The notes beneath the pieces were generated by a model. It made no database searches, was not told where the DNA came from, and saw only the letters and a list, made by a program, of their open reading frames with translations. Source: Pseudomonadota bacterium (GTDB taxonomy: Bacteria; Pseudomonadota; Alphaproteobacteria; Micavibrionales; UBA2020). Taken from it: a stretch of DNA of 64,000 nt. The translations under genes and the position numbers were made by a program. Positions 9,307 to 18,110 of this stretch are shown here, piece after piece. Every line of letters starts with the position of its first letter. Position 1 is the first letter of the stretch. The stretch lies in the NCBI GenBank assembly GCA_021849295.1, contig JAJZTA010000012.1, positions 17,176-81,175 on the forward strand. Reading direction: 5' to 3'.

Positions 9307-10162
9307 CGGGCGGGACGGGCGCCGCTGGTTTTTTCTCCGCCATGAATGTGGAATCGTCGCGCACATAAACGCCGCGCACGTTGGCGAGCGGCCTGAAGGC
9401 GTCCGATATGCCGATGACGGTTTCCGCGCCGCCGAGGAACAGGACGCCGTCCTCTCTGGTCGCGCCCTTGAGCGTGGACAGAACTTTGCCCTTGGTGGGC
9501 ACGTCGAAATAGATCAAAACGTTGCGGCAGAGAACGATGTCGAAATGGCCGAGGTGCTTCAGGTCGCCCAGCAGGTTGGCCTCCTTGAAGGCGATCATGT
9601 CCTTCAGCTCCGGCTTGAACGCCCAGTTGTCGCCCTGCTTGGTGAAATATTTGACCAGCATCTGGATCGGCAGGCCGCGCTGGACTTCGAACTGCGAATA
9701 GACGCCGGCTTTCGCTTGCGCGAGAATGTCCTGCGACAGGTCGGTTGCGACGATCTCGAACCGCCAGCCTGCGAGTTGCGGGTGTTCTTTCAGCGTCATG
9801 GCGACGGAATAAGGCTCCTGTCCGCTGGAGCAGGCGGCGGACCAGATGCGCAGGCTTCTTTGCGTCGCGCGCGATTTCAAAAAGACCGGCAGGATGTCCT
9901 CTTTCAGGCGCTGGAACGGCGTATTGTCGCGGAAGAACGACGTTTCGTTGGTCGTCATGGCCTCGACGACCGCGCGGGTCAGCGCCGCGTCCCGGCAGGC
10001 CCGCATTTGCCGCGCCAGCCCCTCGAGGCCGCCCTGAATGCCCTGCTTCTGCGCCAGCGGCAACAGGCGCGATTCGAGCAGGTACAATTTTTCAGGCGTG
10101 ATGATGAGGCCGGATTCCCTTTTCAGCAGCTCCTCGAAGAATTTGTAGTCCAGATCGTTCAT
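9287..10162 (-). CDS. cheR: Chemotaxis protein methyltransferase CheR
   Basis: CheR methylates glutamates on chemoreceptors using SAM. The 291-residue protein has the N-terminal all-alpha domain (LDYKFFEELLKRESGLIITPEKLYLLESRL) and the catalytic domain with TTNETSFFRD, IWSAACSSGQEPYSVAM (SAM site) and DIVLCRNVLIYFD. The true start is the ATG at 10162, which overlaps the cheB stop by 4 bases; the frame is open further upstream only as an overlap inside cheB. It is the last gene of the che operon, and its 3' end overlaps the AEC gene by 20 bp. Confidence 0.94.
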   Translation of the reverse strand: MNDLDYKFFEELLKRESGLIITPEKLYLLESRLLPLAQKQGIQGGLEGLARQMRACRDAALTRAVVEAMTTNETSFFRDNTPFQRLKEDILPVFLKSRATQRSLRIWSAACSSGQEPYSVAMTLKEHPQLAGWRFEIVATDLSQDILAQAKAGVYSQFEVQRGLPIQMLVKYFTKQGDNWAFKPELKDMIAFKEANLLGDLKHLGHFDIVLCRNVLIYFDVPTKGKVLSTLKGATREDGVLFLGGAETVIGISDAFRPLANVRGVYVRDDSTFMAEKKPAAPVPPVSAAQK

Positions 10163-11328
10163 GGGGCGCCTCCGGCGGCGGGAGAGGCGCCGCGGTCGGC
10201 ATATTCGCGCACGGCGTGCGCAAGTTTGTTCAGCGGCAGCACCTGCGTGCAGACGCCCGCCATGGCGACGGCGCCCGGCATGCCCCAGACGACGCTGGTC
10301 GCTTCGTCCTGCGCCAGCACGGTCCCGCCGGCTTCCGCGAGCTGCTGGCAGGCATTCATGCCGTCCGCGCCCATGCCGGTGAAGATGACGGCGAGGATTT
10401 TTTTGCCGTACGCCTCGATGAGGCTGCGCAGCATGGGGTCGACGGCGGGGCGGCAGAAATTCTCCTGCGCGTCCTGATTGAGCGAGATGATTTTCCGCGC
10501 GCCTTCCTGTCTGACGGTCATGTGATAGTTGCCCGGCGCAAGATAAACGCGGCCGCCGGTGACGGGCTCTCCGTCCTGACCCTCGCGGCAGTCGAGGCCG
10601 GACTGCTTGGAAATATGCTCGGAGAGAATGGTCGTGAACATCGGCGGCATATGCTGCGTGACGAAGACGGGTTGTTTGAGCGGGCCTTTGAGATCGGTAA
10701 AGAATTGCAGCAGGGCCTGCGGGCCGCCGGTCGAGCTGCCGATGGCGATGACATCCGGCGCCGCTTTGATGATTTCGGGCCGCAGCGTGAATTTTTTGGG
10801 CGGCGGCGCGGGGCGGGTGGTTACGGTTGTTTTCTGCGCGGCGGCGGGGGCCGCGGCAGATTGTTTTCCCGTTCCGCCCCGTTTCTTTCTGGCCAGCATG
10901 CCGAGCGAGCGGACTTTCTCGACGAGGCTGTCGCGGAAATTGTTCGAGCCGGCCAGTTCCTGCGACGTCGGCTTGGCAAGGCATTCCGCCGCGCCCGCCT
11001 CGAAGGCCTTGAGCGTGATGGCGGCGTTGGCCTTGGTGAGCGTCGAGGCGATGATGACCTGCACGTTCGGGTCCGCCTTGAGGATCAGGGGCAGGGCGGT
11101 GATGCCGTCCATCACGGGCATCTCGATGTCGAGAAGCACGACGTCGTACTTGTCCGGCGCCGTGTTGTTGACGGCCATCTGGCCGTTGGCGACGGAGGAG
11201 ATGACTTTGATGTCGGGGCTGCTCTCGATAAAACGGGTGAGAAAGCCGCGGATGACGGCGGAATCGTCCACGACCATGACCCTGATCGGGTTTGCGGCGG
11301 AAGGCATGATGTCGGTCGTCGGTGCCAT
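10159..11328 (-). CDS. cheB: Protein-glutamate methylesterase CheB
   Basis: CheB demethylates and deamidates chemoreceptors after phosphorylation by CheA. The 389-residue protein has a receiver domain (MVVDDSAVIRGF, phospho-acceptor Asp67 in LLDIEMPVMDG), a linker of about 60 residues rich in Ala/Pro/Lys, and the methylesterase domain with catalytic Ser in IAIGSSTGGPQAL, His in VTQHMPPMFT and Asp in FTGMGADGM. It lies between cheY (13-bp gap) and cheR (4-bp overlap). Length is normal for the family. Confidence 0.95.
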   Translation of the reverse strand: MAPTTDIMPSAANPIRVMVVDDSAVIRGFLTRFIESSPDIKVISSVANGQMAVNNTAPDKYDVVLLDIEMPVMDGITALPLILKADPNVQVIIASTLTKANAAITLKAFEAGAAECLAKPTSQELAGSNNFRDSLVEKVRSLGMLARKKRGGTGKQSAAAPAAAQKTTVTTRPAPPPKKFTLRPEIIKAAPDVIAIGSSTGGPQALLQFFTDLKGPLKQPVFVTQHMPPMFTTILSEHISKQSGLDCREGQDGEPVTGGRVYLAPGNYHMTVRQEGARKIISLNQDAQENFCRPAVDPMLRSLIEAYGKKILAVIFTGMGADGMNACQQLAEAGGTVLAQDEATSVVWGMPGAVAMAGVCTQVLPLNKLAHAVREYADRGASPAAGGAP

Positions 11329-11341
11329 GCCTCGCGCCCCC

Positions 11342-11707
11342 TCAGATCGCGCCGATTTGCAGCAATTTGCTCTGGACGATTTCCTTGTCGAAGGGTTTCA
11401 TGATGTATTCGTTGGCGCCGGCCTCGAGCGCCTTTTCAATGAAGGAGAACTCGTTTTCCGTGGTGCAGAAAATGACCTTCGGCGCGTCGCCGCCCTCTGT
11501 TTTGCGCAAGACCTGCAAAAACTCGATGCCGCTCATCACCGGCATGTTCCAGTCGAGCAGGATGACGTCGGGCATGCCCGCTTTGCAGGCTTCGACCGCT
11601 TTCTGCCCGTCTTCGGCCTCGCTGCAGGCGAAGCCGAGGTCTTCGAATATTTTCTGCGCGACTTTCCGGACAACCCGGCTATCGTCGACAATCAGGCAGG
11701 TCTTCAT
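11342..11707 (-). CDS. cheY: Single-domain response regulator CheY
   Basis: A 121-residue free-standing receiver. Acidic pocket residues are Asp8 and Asp9 (CLIVDDSRVVRKVA), the phospho-acceptor is Asp52 (VILLDWNMPVMSG), the conserved Thr/Ser region is FCTTENE and the Lys is in NEYIMKPFD. The start at 11707 begins exactly at the first beta-strand. Position between cheW and cheB and the lack of an output domain make it the operon's CheY, which would carry the signal to the flagellar motor. A second receiver is fused to CheA upstream. Confidence 0.93.
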   Translation of the reverse strand: MKTCLIVDDSRVVRKVAQKIFEDLGFACSEAEDGQKAVEACKAGMPDVILLDWNMPVMSGIEFLQVLRKTEGGDAPKVIFCTTENEFSFIEKALEAGANEYIMKPFDKEIVQSKLLQIGAI

Positions 11708-11733
11708 GTCAGCAACCTTTCTCCTGCGCAGGT

Positions 11734-12213
11734 TTAAGCGGCGTCGTCTTTCACGAACAAGGCCTCGAGCATGCCGGGAACGTCGAGGATGACAAGCAAT
11801 TCTTCCTTGAGACGGTAGATGCCGATGGCCAGCGCGCGCCATGAGGCTTCGAGCGTTGCGGGCGTTTTTTCGAAATCCGCGTCGGGCAGGGACAGCACCT
11901 CGCCGACGCTGTCGACGATCAGGCTGTAAAGCTCGCCTTTGTGCTCGACGACGATATACATGGTCTTCATCTCCGCCGGTTTTTCGGGCATGCCGAGCTT
12001 ATGGCGCAGGTTGATCGCCGTGACGACGCGTCCGCGCAGGTTGAGCGATCCGGCGACTTCTTTCGGCGCCAGCGGCACGCGCGTGACTTTTTGCTCGCCG
12101 AGAACGTCCTGCACCTGCAAAACGGGGATGCCGAAGATCTGCCCCGCGACGGTGGCGGTCAGGAACTCCTTGTTGCCGCCGTCGGCGGCGCTGTCTTTGT
12201 CTGTTTTCGTCAT
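11734..12213 (-). CDS. cheW: Chemotaxis coupling protein CheW
   Basis: CheW links chemoreceptors to CheA in the membrane array. The 159-residue SH3-like protein has FLTATVAGQIFGIPVLQVQDVLGEQ, VAGSLNLRGRVVTAINLR (the CheW signature) and YSLIVDSVGEVLSLP. Its start overlaps the end of cheA by 4 bases (12210-12213), showing translational coupling. A charged N-terminal 15 residues precede the fold. Cytoplasmic. Confidence 0.94.
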   Translation of the reverse strand: MTKTDKDSAADGGNKEFLTATVAGQIFGIPVLQVQDVLGEQKVTRVPLAPKEVAGSLNLRGRVVTAINLRHKLGMPEKPAEMKTMYIVVEHKGELYSLIVDSVGEVLSLPDADFEKTPATLEASWRALAIGIYRLKEELLVILDVPGMLEALFVKDDAA

Positions 12214-14876
12214 GCGGCTTCTCCCAGGCTGGCGATCGAGCGGAGCAGGGCTTCGCGGTCGAACTTGGCGATATAATTATTGAACCCCGCTGCCTTGCCG
12301 CGGTTGATATCCTGCTCCGTGGCGTGCGAGGAGAGCGCAAAGAGCGGAACGTTCTTCCATTTGCTGTCGTTGGCCTTGATTTTTTGCGCGAGCTCATAGC
12401 CGTTCATGCCGGGCATCTCGATGTCGCTGATGATCAAGTCGAACTGCTCTCCGGCGCGGCAAAGCCCCATGGCCTCGTCGCCGCTTTGCGCGCTGACGAC
12501 GTTGTAGCCGGCGATGCTGAGCATCGGCGAAAGCATGTTGCGGAAGAACGGGCTGTCGTCCACCAGCAGGATCTTGAGCGTCTTTTCCTGCTTCTGGAAC
12601 TGGCCGCCGGATTTGCAGCCGAACCAGTCGCCGTGGGCGATGGAGAGGAAATGCCCGACGTCGATCACGTCCATGGCCTGCCCCTGTATGATGGCACTGC
12701 CGAGCATGCCGAAGTTGTTCTCCGAGGTAATCTGCACGTTGATGCGCTCCTCGACGATGTCGACGATGCTGTCGACCATCAGGCCCATCGAGCGGTCGCG
12801 GTCGGAGAAGACCAGAACGGGCTGGTTGCCTTTGTCTTTCAGCGTCATCTGGTCGCTGAAGGGGATGAGCGGCATCAGCGCGCCGCGGTACTGGATCACT
12901 TTCTGCAGGCCCGAGACCTCGATCTGACCGACTTCGAAATCCTCGAGCCGCGAGACGAGGGCGAGCGGCACGGCGCGCGGCGCGCCGGGGCCCGCCTTGA
13001 AGATGAGCAGCGACGTTTTGCGCTCGTTGTCGGCGACGGCGCGCGCGCCTTCCGCCGCCCTGCCTTTTTCCCTGTCGTGGGTGTCGGCGACCTTGCCGAC
13101 GGCGTTGGCGATGCCGTTCGGATCGAGAATCATGATGACGCTGCCGTCGCCGAGAATGGTGTTGCCGGAAAAGAGACGGATGTTTTTGAGGATCGGAGAG
13201 ACGGGCTTGACGACGATCTCCTCCGTGTCGAAGACGCGGTCGACGATGATGCCGAAGGTTTGCGCGCCGACCTCGACGACGATGACTTGCTTGTTGGCGC
13301 GGTCGTCTTCCGCTTCTTCCAGCTTGAGGATTTTGGTGAGCGAGACCAGCGGCAGCAGCCGGTCGCGCAGGCGCATGACGGGCGTGCCGTGGATTTCCTC
13401 CAGTTTGTTTTCACCGTTGGCGGAGAGGCGCACGAGCTCCTGCACGCTGATTTGCGGGATGGCGAAGCGCTCGCCGCTGGACTCGACGATCAGCGCCGAG
13501 ACGATGGCGAGGGTGAGCGGAATCTTGATGGTGAAGGTCGTGCCTTTGCCCTCGATGGATTTCATCTCGATGGTGCCGCCGATTTTCTCGATGTTGGTGC
13601 GCACGACGTCCATGCCGACGCCGCGGCCGGAGACGGCGGTAATTTTTTCCGCGGTCGAGAAACCGGGCGCGAAGATGAACTGCTGGATTTGCTGTTCGGT
13701 CATGCTCTTGATCTGCTCTTCGGTGGCAACGCCTTTTTCGATGGCTTTTTTGCGGATGCGCTCGGAACTGAGGCCGCGACCGTCGTCCGAAATCTCGATG
13801 ACGATGTGCCCGCCTTCGTGGAAGGCGTTGAGCAGTATCGTGCCTTCTTCGGGCTTGCCTACGGCAAGGCGTTCCTCCGGCGTTTCGATGCCGTGGTCTC
13901 CGGAGTTGCGCACCATGTGCGTCAGCGGGTCCTTGATCAGTTCGAGGACTTGCCGGTCGAGCTCCGTTTCGTTGCCGCGCATGTCGAGGTTGATCTTCTT
14001 GCCGAGTTCGACGGAGATGTCGCGGATGATGCGGGTGAGCTTGCTCCAGGCGTTGCCGATGGGCTGCATGCGCGTCTGCATGACGCCTTCCTGCAGGTCG
14101 GAGACGACATGGCTCAGGCGTTGCAGCGGCGGCGTGAAGGGGCTGTCGTGCTGCGTGCGCAGGATTTGCAGGAGCTGGTTGCGGGTGAGGACAAGCTCGC
14201 TCACCATCGTCATCAGGTTTTCCAGCACGTCGACGCTGACGCGCAGGCTTTTTTCTCCGGCGGGCGCGGCGGATGCGGTCGAGGCCGCCGCGGGCTGGGC
14301 GGGCGCGGCCGGTTTGGCGGCTTTCGGTGCCGGTGCGGGGGCTGGTTCCGCAGGCGCGGCTTCGGCCGGTTCCTCCGAATAGTTCTCTGCCCTGACCGGT
14401 TCGAACAATTGGTCGGGCGTGGGCACAAATTCGGTTTTTTCTTCTTTTTTGGCTTTTTTCTTTTTCTCGGCTTTGGGCGCGGCTGCGGCGGGCGCGTCCT
14501 TGCCTTCGAACACGGCGTCGAGGCGGGCGATCAGGTCGCTGTCGTCGCCTTCCGGCTCTTTTTCCGTTTCGGCGATGCCGGCGACGATCCCCTTGATGCA
14601 GTCGAAAGCCTCGAGGATGAGAGAGACGGAATCCACCGTCACCTGCAGCGAGCCGTCGCGGTAGCGGCCCATGATGTTTTCGGAGTGGTGGGCGACGGCT
14701 TCGAGACGCGGCAGCCCGAGAAAGCCGCAGGTGCCCTTGATCGTGTGGACGAGGCGGAAAATGCGGCCGATGAGATCTTTGTCGTCAGGATTTTGTTCGA
14801 GCTTGACGATGTCGTTGTCGAGGGCGTTGAGGCTCTCCGTCGTTTCCGCCAAAAATTCCTGAATCAGATCATCCAT
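12210..14876 (-). CDS. cheA: Hybrid chemotaxis histidine kinase CheA with two CheW-like domains and a C-terminal receiver
   Basis: An 888-residue kinase, longer than classic CheA (about 650). Domain order: Hpt/P1 (His44 in VHTIKGTCGFLG); Lys/Ala/Pro-rich linker (130-205); P3 dimerisation (SLRVSVDVLENLMTMVSELVL); HATPase with N box HMVRNSGDHGIE, DDGRGL and GRGVGMDVVRTNIE; a first CheW-like P5 domain (GERFAIPQISVQEL); a second CheW-like domain (about 620-750); and a receiver (LKILLVDDSPFFRN, Asp in LIISDIEMPGMNG). The receiver could act as phosphate sink or as an extra output. It heads cheA-cheW-cheY-cheB-cheR and follows chpT after 137 bp. Confidence 0.95.
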   Translation of the reverse strand: MDDLIQEFLAETTESLNALDNDIVKLEQNPDDKDLIGRIFRLVHTIKGTCGFLGLPRLEAVAHHSENIMGRYRDGSLQVTVDSVSLILEAFDCIKGIVAGIAETEKEPEGDDSDLIARLDAVFEGKDAPAAAAPKAEKKKKAKKEEKTEFVPTPDQLFEPVRAENYSEEPAEAAPAEPAPAPAPKAAKPAAPAQPAAASTASAAPAGEKSLRVSVDVLENLMTMVSELVLTRNQLLQILRTQHDSPFTPPLQRLSHVVSDLQEGVMQTRMQPIGNAWSKLTRIIRDISVELGKKINLDMRGNETELDRQVLELIKDPLTHMVRNSGDHGIETPEERLAVGKPEEGTILLNAFHEGGHIVIEISDDGRGLSSERIRKKAIEKGVATEEQIKSMTEQQIQQFIFAPGFSTAEKITAVSGRGVGMDVVRTNIEKIGGTIEMKSIEGKGTTFTIKIPLTLAIVSALIVESSGERFAIPQISVQELVRLSANGENKLEEIHGTPVMRLRDRLLPLVSLTKILKLEEAEDDRANKQVIVVEVGAQTFGIIVDRVFDTEEIVVKPVSPILKNIRLFSGNTILGDGSVIMILDPNGIANAVGKVADTHDREKGRAAEGARAVADNERKTSLLIFKAGPGAPRAVPLALVSRLEDFEVGQIEVSGLQKVIQYRGALMPLIPFSDQMTLKDKGNQPVLVFSDRDRSMGLMVDSIVDIVEERINVQITSENNFGMLGSAIIQGQAMDVIDVGHFLSIAHGDWFGCKSGGQFQKQEKTLKILLVDDSPFFRNMLSPMLSIAGYNVVSAQSGDEAMGLCRAGEQFDLIISDIEMPGMNGYELAQKIKANDSKWKNVPLFALSSHATEQDINRGKAAGFNNYIAKFDREALLRSIASLGEAA

Positions 14877-15013
14877 TTTTCGTCACCCCCGCAAACTAAA
14901 AAACCTGCTTCGTGCAGTACTATAATGCACTGAACTGATTAAGGTTTTATTAGTATGCGGCGGGAAATCCGGCGGGGATTTACCTAATAAACCGGGGCGG
15001 CATACTGCTGTAT

Positions 15014-15652
15014 TTAAAAGGAAATTTTCAGCTCGACGCGCCCGAAATCCTGCTGGGACTTGTGCTCTACGTTAAACCCGAAATGTGCCGCGAACCGCCC
15101 CGTGATATAGGCGTGCACCGAGCGGGCATCGAGGTCATCGACGGGCGTTTTTCCTTCCAGCGCGGCTTCGGCGCCCTCGCGGAAAGCAACGTTCTTTCCG
15201 GTGGCGGCGACTTTGATGCCGTTGCCCTCGTCCGCGGGGGCGATGAAGATTTTGCCTTCGCCGCGGTTGCATTCTTCCGCGAACATCATCAGGTTGAGCG
15301 CGCACTTGAAAAAGCCGCGCGGCGGCATGGAGAATTTCGTGTCCAGCGCGGGGTCGAACTCGCACTGCACGTGCCCCGAGGTGAGCCAGCCCGCGAAAAC
15401 GCCTTTGATGTCGCGAAAGCCGAGGTTTTTGTCGGTGCCCGCGGCGCCGTAGGCGAGGCGGAAGCATTTGAGGCGGTGCGAGGCCTGCTGCGCGCTTGTG
15501 GAGACGAGGGCGATGGCTTCGTCGCCCGCTTCCTCGCCCATTTCCTCTAGCAGTTCGACGCCGTTGCTGATCGCGCCGACGGGGCTGACAAGATCGTGGC
15601 AGATGCGCGACGAGATGAGTTCCAGCACGCGCGGACTGAGTTCTACAGACAT
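15014..15652 (-). CDS. chpT: Histidine phosphotransferase ChpT
   Basis: ChpT relays phosphate from CckA to CtrA and CpdR in alphaproteobacteria. The 212-residue protein has the DHp-like helix ELISSRICHDLVSPVGAISN, whose His19 is the expected phosphorylation site, followed by a degenerate ATPase-like domain (MPPRGFFKCALNLMMFAEEC, GRFAAHFGFNVEH). This fits the ChpT/DUF2328 family in length and layout. It lies between the phosphohexomutase gene and cheA on the same strand, and ctrA is on the other side of the che operon. That spacing suggests a joint cell-cycle and motility locus. Confidence 0.9.
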   Translation of the reverse strand: MSVELSPRVLELISSRICHDLVSPVGAISNGVELLEEMGEEAGDEAIALVSTSAQQASHRLKCFRLAYGAAGTDKNLGFRDIKGVFAGWLTSGHVQCEFDPALDTKFSMPPRGFFKCALNLMMFAEECNRGEGKIFIAPADEGNGIKVAATGKNVAFREGAEAALEGKTPVDDLDARSVHAYITGRFAAHFGFNVEHKSQQDFGRVELKISF

Positions 15653-15665
15653 GGTTATCCCCCCG

Positions 15666-17057
15666 TTAAAACGGCGAAGCGATGCCGCTTGATTTCAGTT
15701 GCGCTATCATCTGGTCCTTGAGACGGTCGAGGCCGTCGGTCGTGAACCCTTCCGCGCGAACGGTGAGCACGTCTTCGGTGTTGGACGGGCGGATAAGCCA
15801 CCAGCCGTCCTTTGTTGTGACGCGCACGCCGTCGATATCGTTCACGGTAACACCGTTTTCGTTAGCGTTTTGTAAACGCTGCCTGATTTCCGGCACGATT
15901 TTGAATTTTACGTCGGCGGGGACGTGGAAACGCACTTCCGGCGTGTTATGGATTTTCGGCAGGTGCGCCACCAGCGCCGACAAGGGCTTGCCCGCATGAC
16001 TGAGGATGTTCAGCAGGCGCACGGCGCAATAAACGCCATCATCGAAGCCATAATAATGGTCGGCGAAGCAGATATGGCCCGCAAGCTCGCCCGCAAGCGG
16101 GGATTTCAGTTCCTGCTGCTTGGCCTTGATGAGCGAGTGTCCGGTGTTCCACATCACGGGTTTGCCGCCGAGGCGGGCGATTTCGTCGAACAGCACGCGG
16201 CTGGACTTCACGTCGGCGATGATCGGCGCGCCGGGGAATTCCTTTAAGACTTCCGCCGCATAAACCGCCATGATGATGTCCGCCCAGATGATCGTGCCGT
16301 TTTCATCGACCGCGCCGATGCGGTCGGCGTCGCCGTCGAAGCCGAGGCCGATGTCGCAGCGGTTGTCTTTCACCGCCTTTTGCAGATCGACGAGGTTTTT
16401 GGCGATGGTCGGGTCGGGGTGGTGGTTCGGGAAGGTGGCGTCTATCTCGTCGAAGAGGAGGATATGCTTGCCCGGCAGTTTTTTCGTCAGGCGGCGGATG
16501 ATCTCGCCCGCAGCGCCGTTGCCGTTGTCCCATGCGACCGTGAGGTCTTTGGGGCCGCTGTAATCTTCGAGCATGCGGTCGACGTAGGCGTCGCGCACGT
16601 CGACTGCGACGGTTTTGCCTGCGCCGTCCTCATAGTCTCCTTTGGCGGCCAGCTTGCCGAGTTCCTGTATCGCCTCGCCGTAGAACGGGCCGGTTTTGAG
16701 CGCCATCTTGATGCCGTTGTAGTTGACGGGGCTGTGCGAGCCGGTGACGGCGACGGCGGCATCCAGCCCGCGCGACTTCATGGCGAAATAGACCATCGGC
16801 GTGGGGCCGAGGCCGATGTTTTCGACGTCGAGGCCGCAGGCGTTGAGGCCGCGGATGACTTCGTTTGCGAACGTCGACGAGCTTTGCCGTCCGTCATAGC
16901 CGACGACGACGGTTTTGAATCCCTTGCGCTTCAGCACCGTGCCGAAGGCGCGGCCGACGTTGATGCAGTCGATTTCTTTCAGGGTTTCGCCGATCGTGCC
17001 GCGAATGTCGTATTCACGCAGGATGGAGGCGTCGAAGGTGTGCGGTGTGTTTGTCAT
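15666..17057 (-). CDS. Phosphomannomutase/phosphoglucomutase (alpha-D-phosphohexomutase)
   Basis: A 463-residue AlgC/ManB-type enzyme interconverting hexose 1- and 6-phosphates for exopolysaccharide, LPS or nucleotide-sugar supply. It has REYDIRG near the start, the phosphoserine loop as VTGSHSPVNYNGIK (commonly TASHNP), the Mg-binding loop GLGFDGDADRIG, the sugar loop GELAGHICF (family GEMSGH) and the phosphate-binding RPSNTEDVLTVRAEG. The Gly and Ser changes in the catalytic loop still keep the reactive Ser. The stop lies 14 bp upstream of chpT. Whether mannose or glucose is preferred cannot be said. Confidence 0.9.
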   Translation of the reverse strand: MTNTPHTFDASILREYDIRGTIGETLKEIDCINVGRAFGTVLKRKGFKTVVVGYDGRQSSSTFANEVIRGLNACGLDVENIGLGPTPMVYFAMKSRGLDAAVAVTGSHSPVNYNGIKMALKTGPFYGEAIQELGKLAAKGDYEDGAGKTVAVDVRDAYVDRMLEDYSGPKDLTVAWDNGNGAAGEIIRRLTKKLPGKHILLFDEIDATFPNHHPDPTIAKNLVDLQKAVKDNRCDIGLGFDGDADRIGAVDENGTIIWADIIMAVYAAEVLKEFPGAPIIADVKSSRVLFDEIARLGGKPVMWNTGHSLIKAKQQELKSPLAGELAGHICFADHYYGFDDGVYCAVRLLNILSHAGKPLSALVAHLPKIHNTPEVRFHVPADVKFKIVPEIRQRLQNANENGVTVNDIDGVRVTTKDGWWLIRPSNTEDVLTVRAEGFTTDGLDRLKDQMIAQLKSSGIASPF

Positions 17058-17213
17058 GTCGTGGTTTATGCCCTGTTATTTTCCAAATAATCAGTTGTAC
17101 CCCGTTTGGCGGCGGGAAACAATAGGTTACATATCGATGAAATTTTGCATGGGCGCCGTTTTTTCATGTAGAATCAAGGCGGAAAACATTTAAAGCCGGG
17201 GAGGGCTTATTCT

Positions 17214-17831
17214 ATGCAAGACGAAAACAAAACTGCGGAGAGCGCTGAAAAAACCGGATGCTGCGGCGGTCATGGCGGCGGCGACAAAAAAGAGGGCTGC
17301 TGCAAGATGAAGGGCTGCTGTATGAAGCTGCTGATGGGCGGGCTTGTCGGCGGCGTGGTGATGTTCGTCTATTATCTGGCTGCGTGGAAGTTTCTGCCGT
17401 GGCATCACAAGGATATTCTTTCTTTGGCACACGAAAACTTTTCTATTGGCGGCATGCATCTTTCCTTCGGGAATTCGCATGCGTCGAATATCCGCTTTTT
17501 CCTGCTCTGCTTCACGGGCGCGGCGTTGCTGACGTCGGTTCTCAAGAAGGGCGGATGCCCGGTGTTCAAATCGATGGTCATCGGCCTTCTGGTCGCGGGC
17601 TACAGCCATCTGCCGGACGTGATCTTCGCTCACCTGCCGGTCAAGAACGCGCTGGCGGGCATGTTCAACGACTTTGTCGCTTTCGCGCTGGCCGGTTTTG
17701 CGGTTTCGATCCTTGTCCTGAAAACGGGCGGTTGCAAGATGGGCCATTCCTGCGGCGGCAAGGGCGGCGAAAAGGCCGGATGCTGCGGCGGCGAGGGCAA
17801 AGACGGCGACAAGAAGGGCTGCTGCCACTAA
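17214..17831 (+). CDS. Cys-rich four-helix membrane protein of unknown function
   Basis: A 205-residue protein with four hydrophobic segments (about 37-60, 93-113, 117-133, 148-170). Both termini are rich in vicinal cysteines: N-terminal TGCCGGHGGGDKKEGCCKMK and GCCMK; C-terminal GGCKMGHSCGGKGG, AGCCGGEG and KGCCH. The paired Cys and His suggest soft-metal binding on one face of the membrane. I do not recognise a family. It follows GGGGAGGGCTT and stands alone just before the tRNA-Ser where the island has integrated. Confidence 0.75.
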   Translation: MQDENKTAESAEKTGCCGGHGGGDKKEGCCKMKGCCMKLLMGGLVGGVVMFVYYLAAWKFLPWHHKDILSLAHENFSIGGMHLSFGNSHASNIRFFLLCFTGAALLTSVLKKGGCPVFKSMVIGLLVAGYSHLPDVIFAHLPVKNALAGMFNDFVAFALAGFAVSILVLKTGGCKMGHSCGGKGGEKAGCCGGEGKDGDKKGCCH

Positions 17832-17952
17832 ACCGTTCTATTCTCGGGGTTTTACCTGCGGAGAGGCGGCCGGCGGGCAAAATGGCTTGATTTTGCTTAT
17901 TGTGCTGATAGTATCCGGCTTTCCGCAGGAAAACATCGCGGGTTCATATATT

Positions 17953-17991
17953 GGACAGGTGGCCGAGTGGTTGAAGGCGCTAGTCTCGAAA
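17953..17991 (+). pseudogene. 5' half of host tRNA-Ser(CGA), interrupted at the anticodon loop
   Basis: It starts with acceptor strand GGACAGG, then TG, D-arm GCC...GGC, base 26 G, anticodon stem CTAGT and loop CTCGAAA. After that the sequence departs from any tRNA. The missing part (stem ACTAG, variable arm, T-arm, CCTGTCC-G-CCA) is found at 36948-36998. Joining both gives a 90-nt tRNA-Ser with a perfect anticodon stem and a perfect acceptor stem. Confidence 0.85.
17979..17991. repeat. attL core
   Basis: GCTAGTCTCGAAA covers base 26, the 5' anticodon stem and the anticodon loop of the split tRNA-Ser. The identical 13 bases recur at 36935-36947. On the element side the sequence continues GCTACTAAC, which partly mirrors CTAGT and makes an imperfect dyad around the loop, as expected for a tyrosine-recombinase crossover site. 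Confidence 0.85.
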
Positions 17992-18069
17992 GCTACTAAC
18001 TTCAAATTACATCACGAAATTATCAATAAATATCAAACGGTTAAGATTGTTAATCTTTCCGTATTATAC

Positions 18070-18090
18070 TTACACATGTGTTACACACTT
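18070..18090. repeat. Left arm-type repeats (TTACACA)
   Basis: TTACACA (18070-18076) and TTACACACTT (18081-18090) lie between the attL core and the integrase start. The same TTACACAC pair occurs near the right end (36864-36883). They are good candidates for binding by the N-terminal arm domain of the integrase, and they overlap the integrase promoter region, so they may also serve autoregulation. Confidence 0.6.
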
Positions 18091-18110
18091 TTCGTTGATG
18101 GAGTGTACCC

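Noticed and set aside
12324..14933. An 869-codon open frame antisense to cheA, and similar long antisense frames opposite lepA, the oligopeptidase and the M16 gene
   Set aside because: They are by-products of GC-rich third positions; their translations are Arg/Ala/Asp-rich with no domains, while the opposite strand encodes complete known families.
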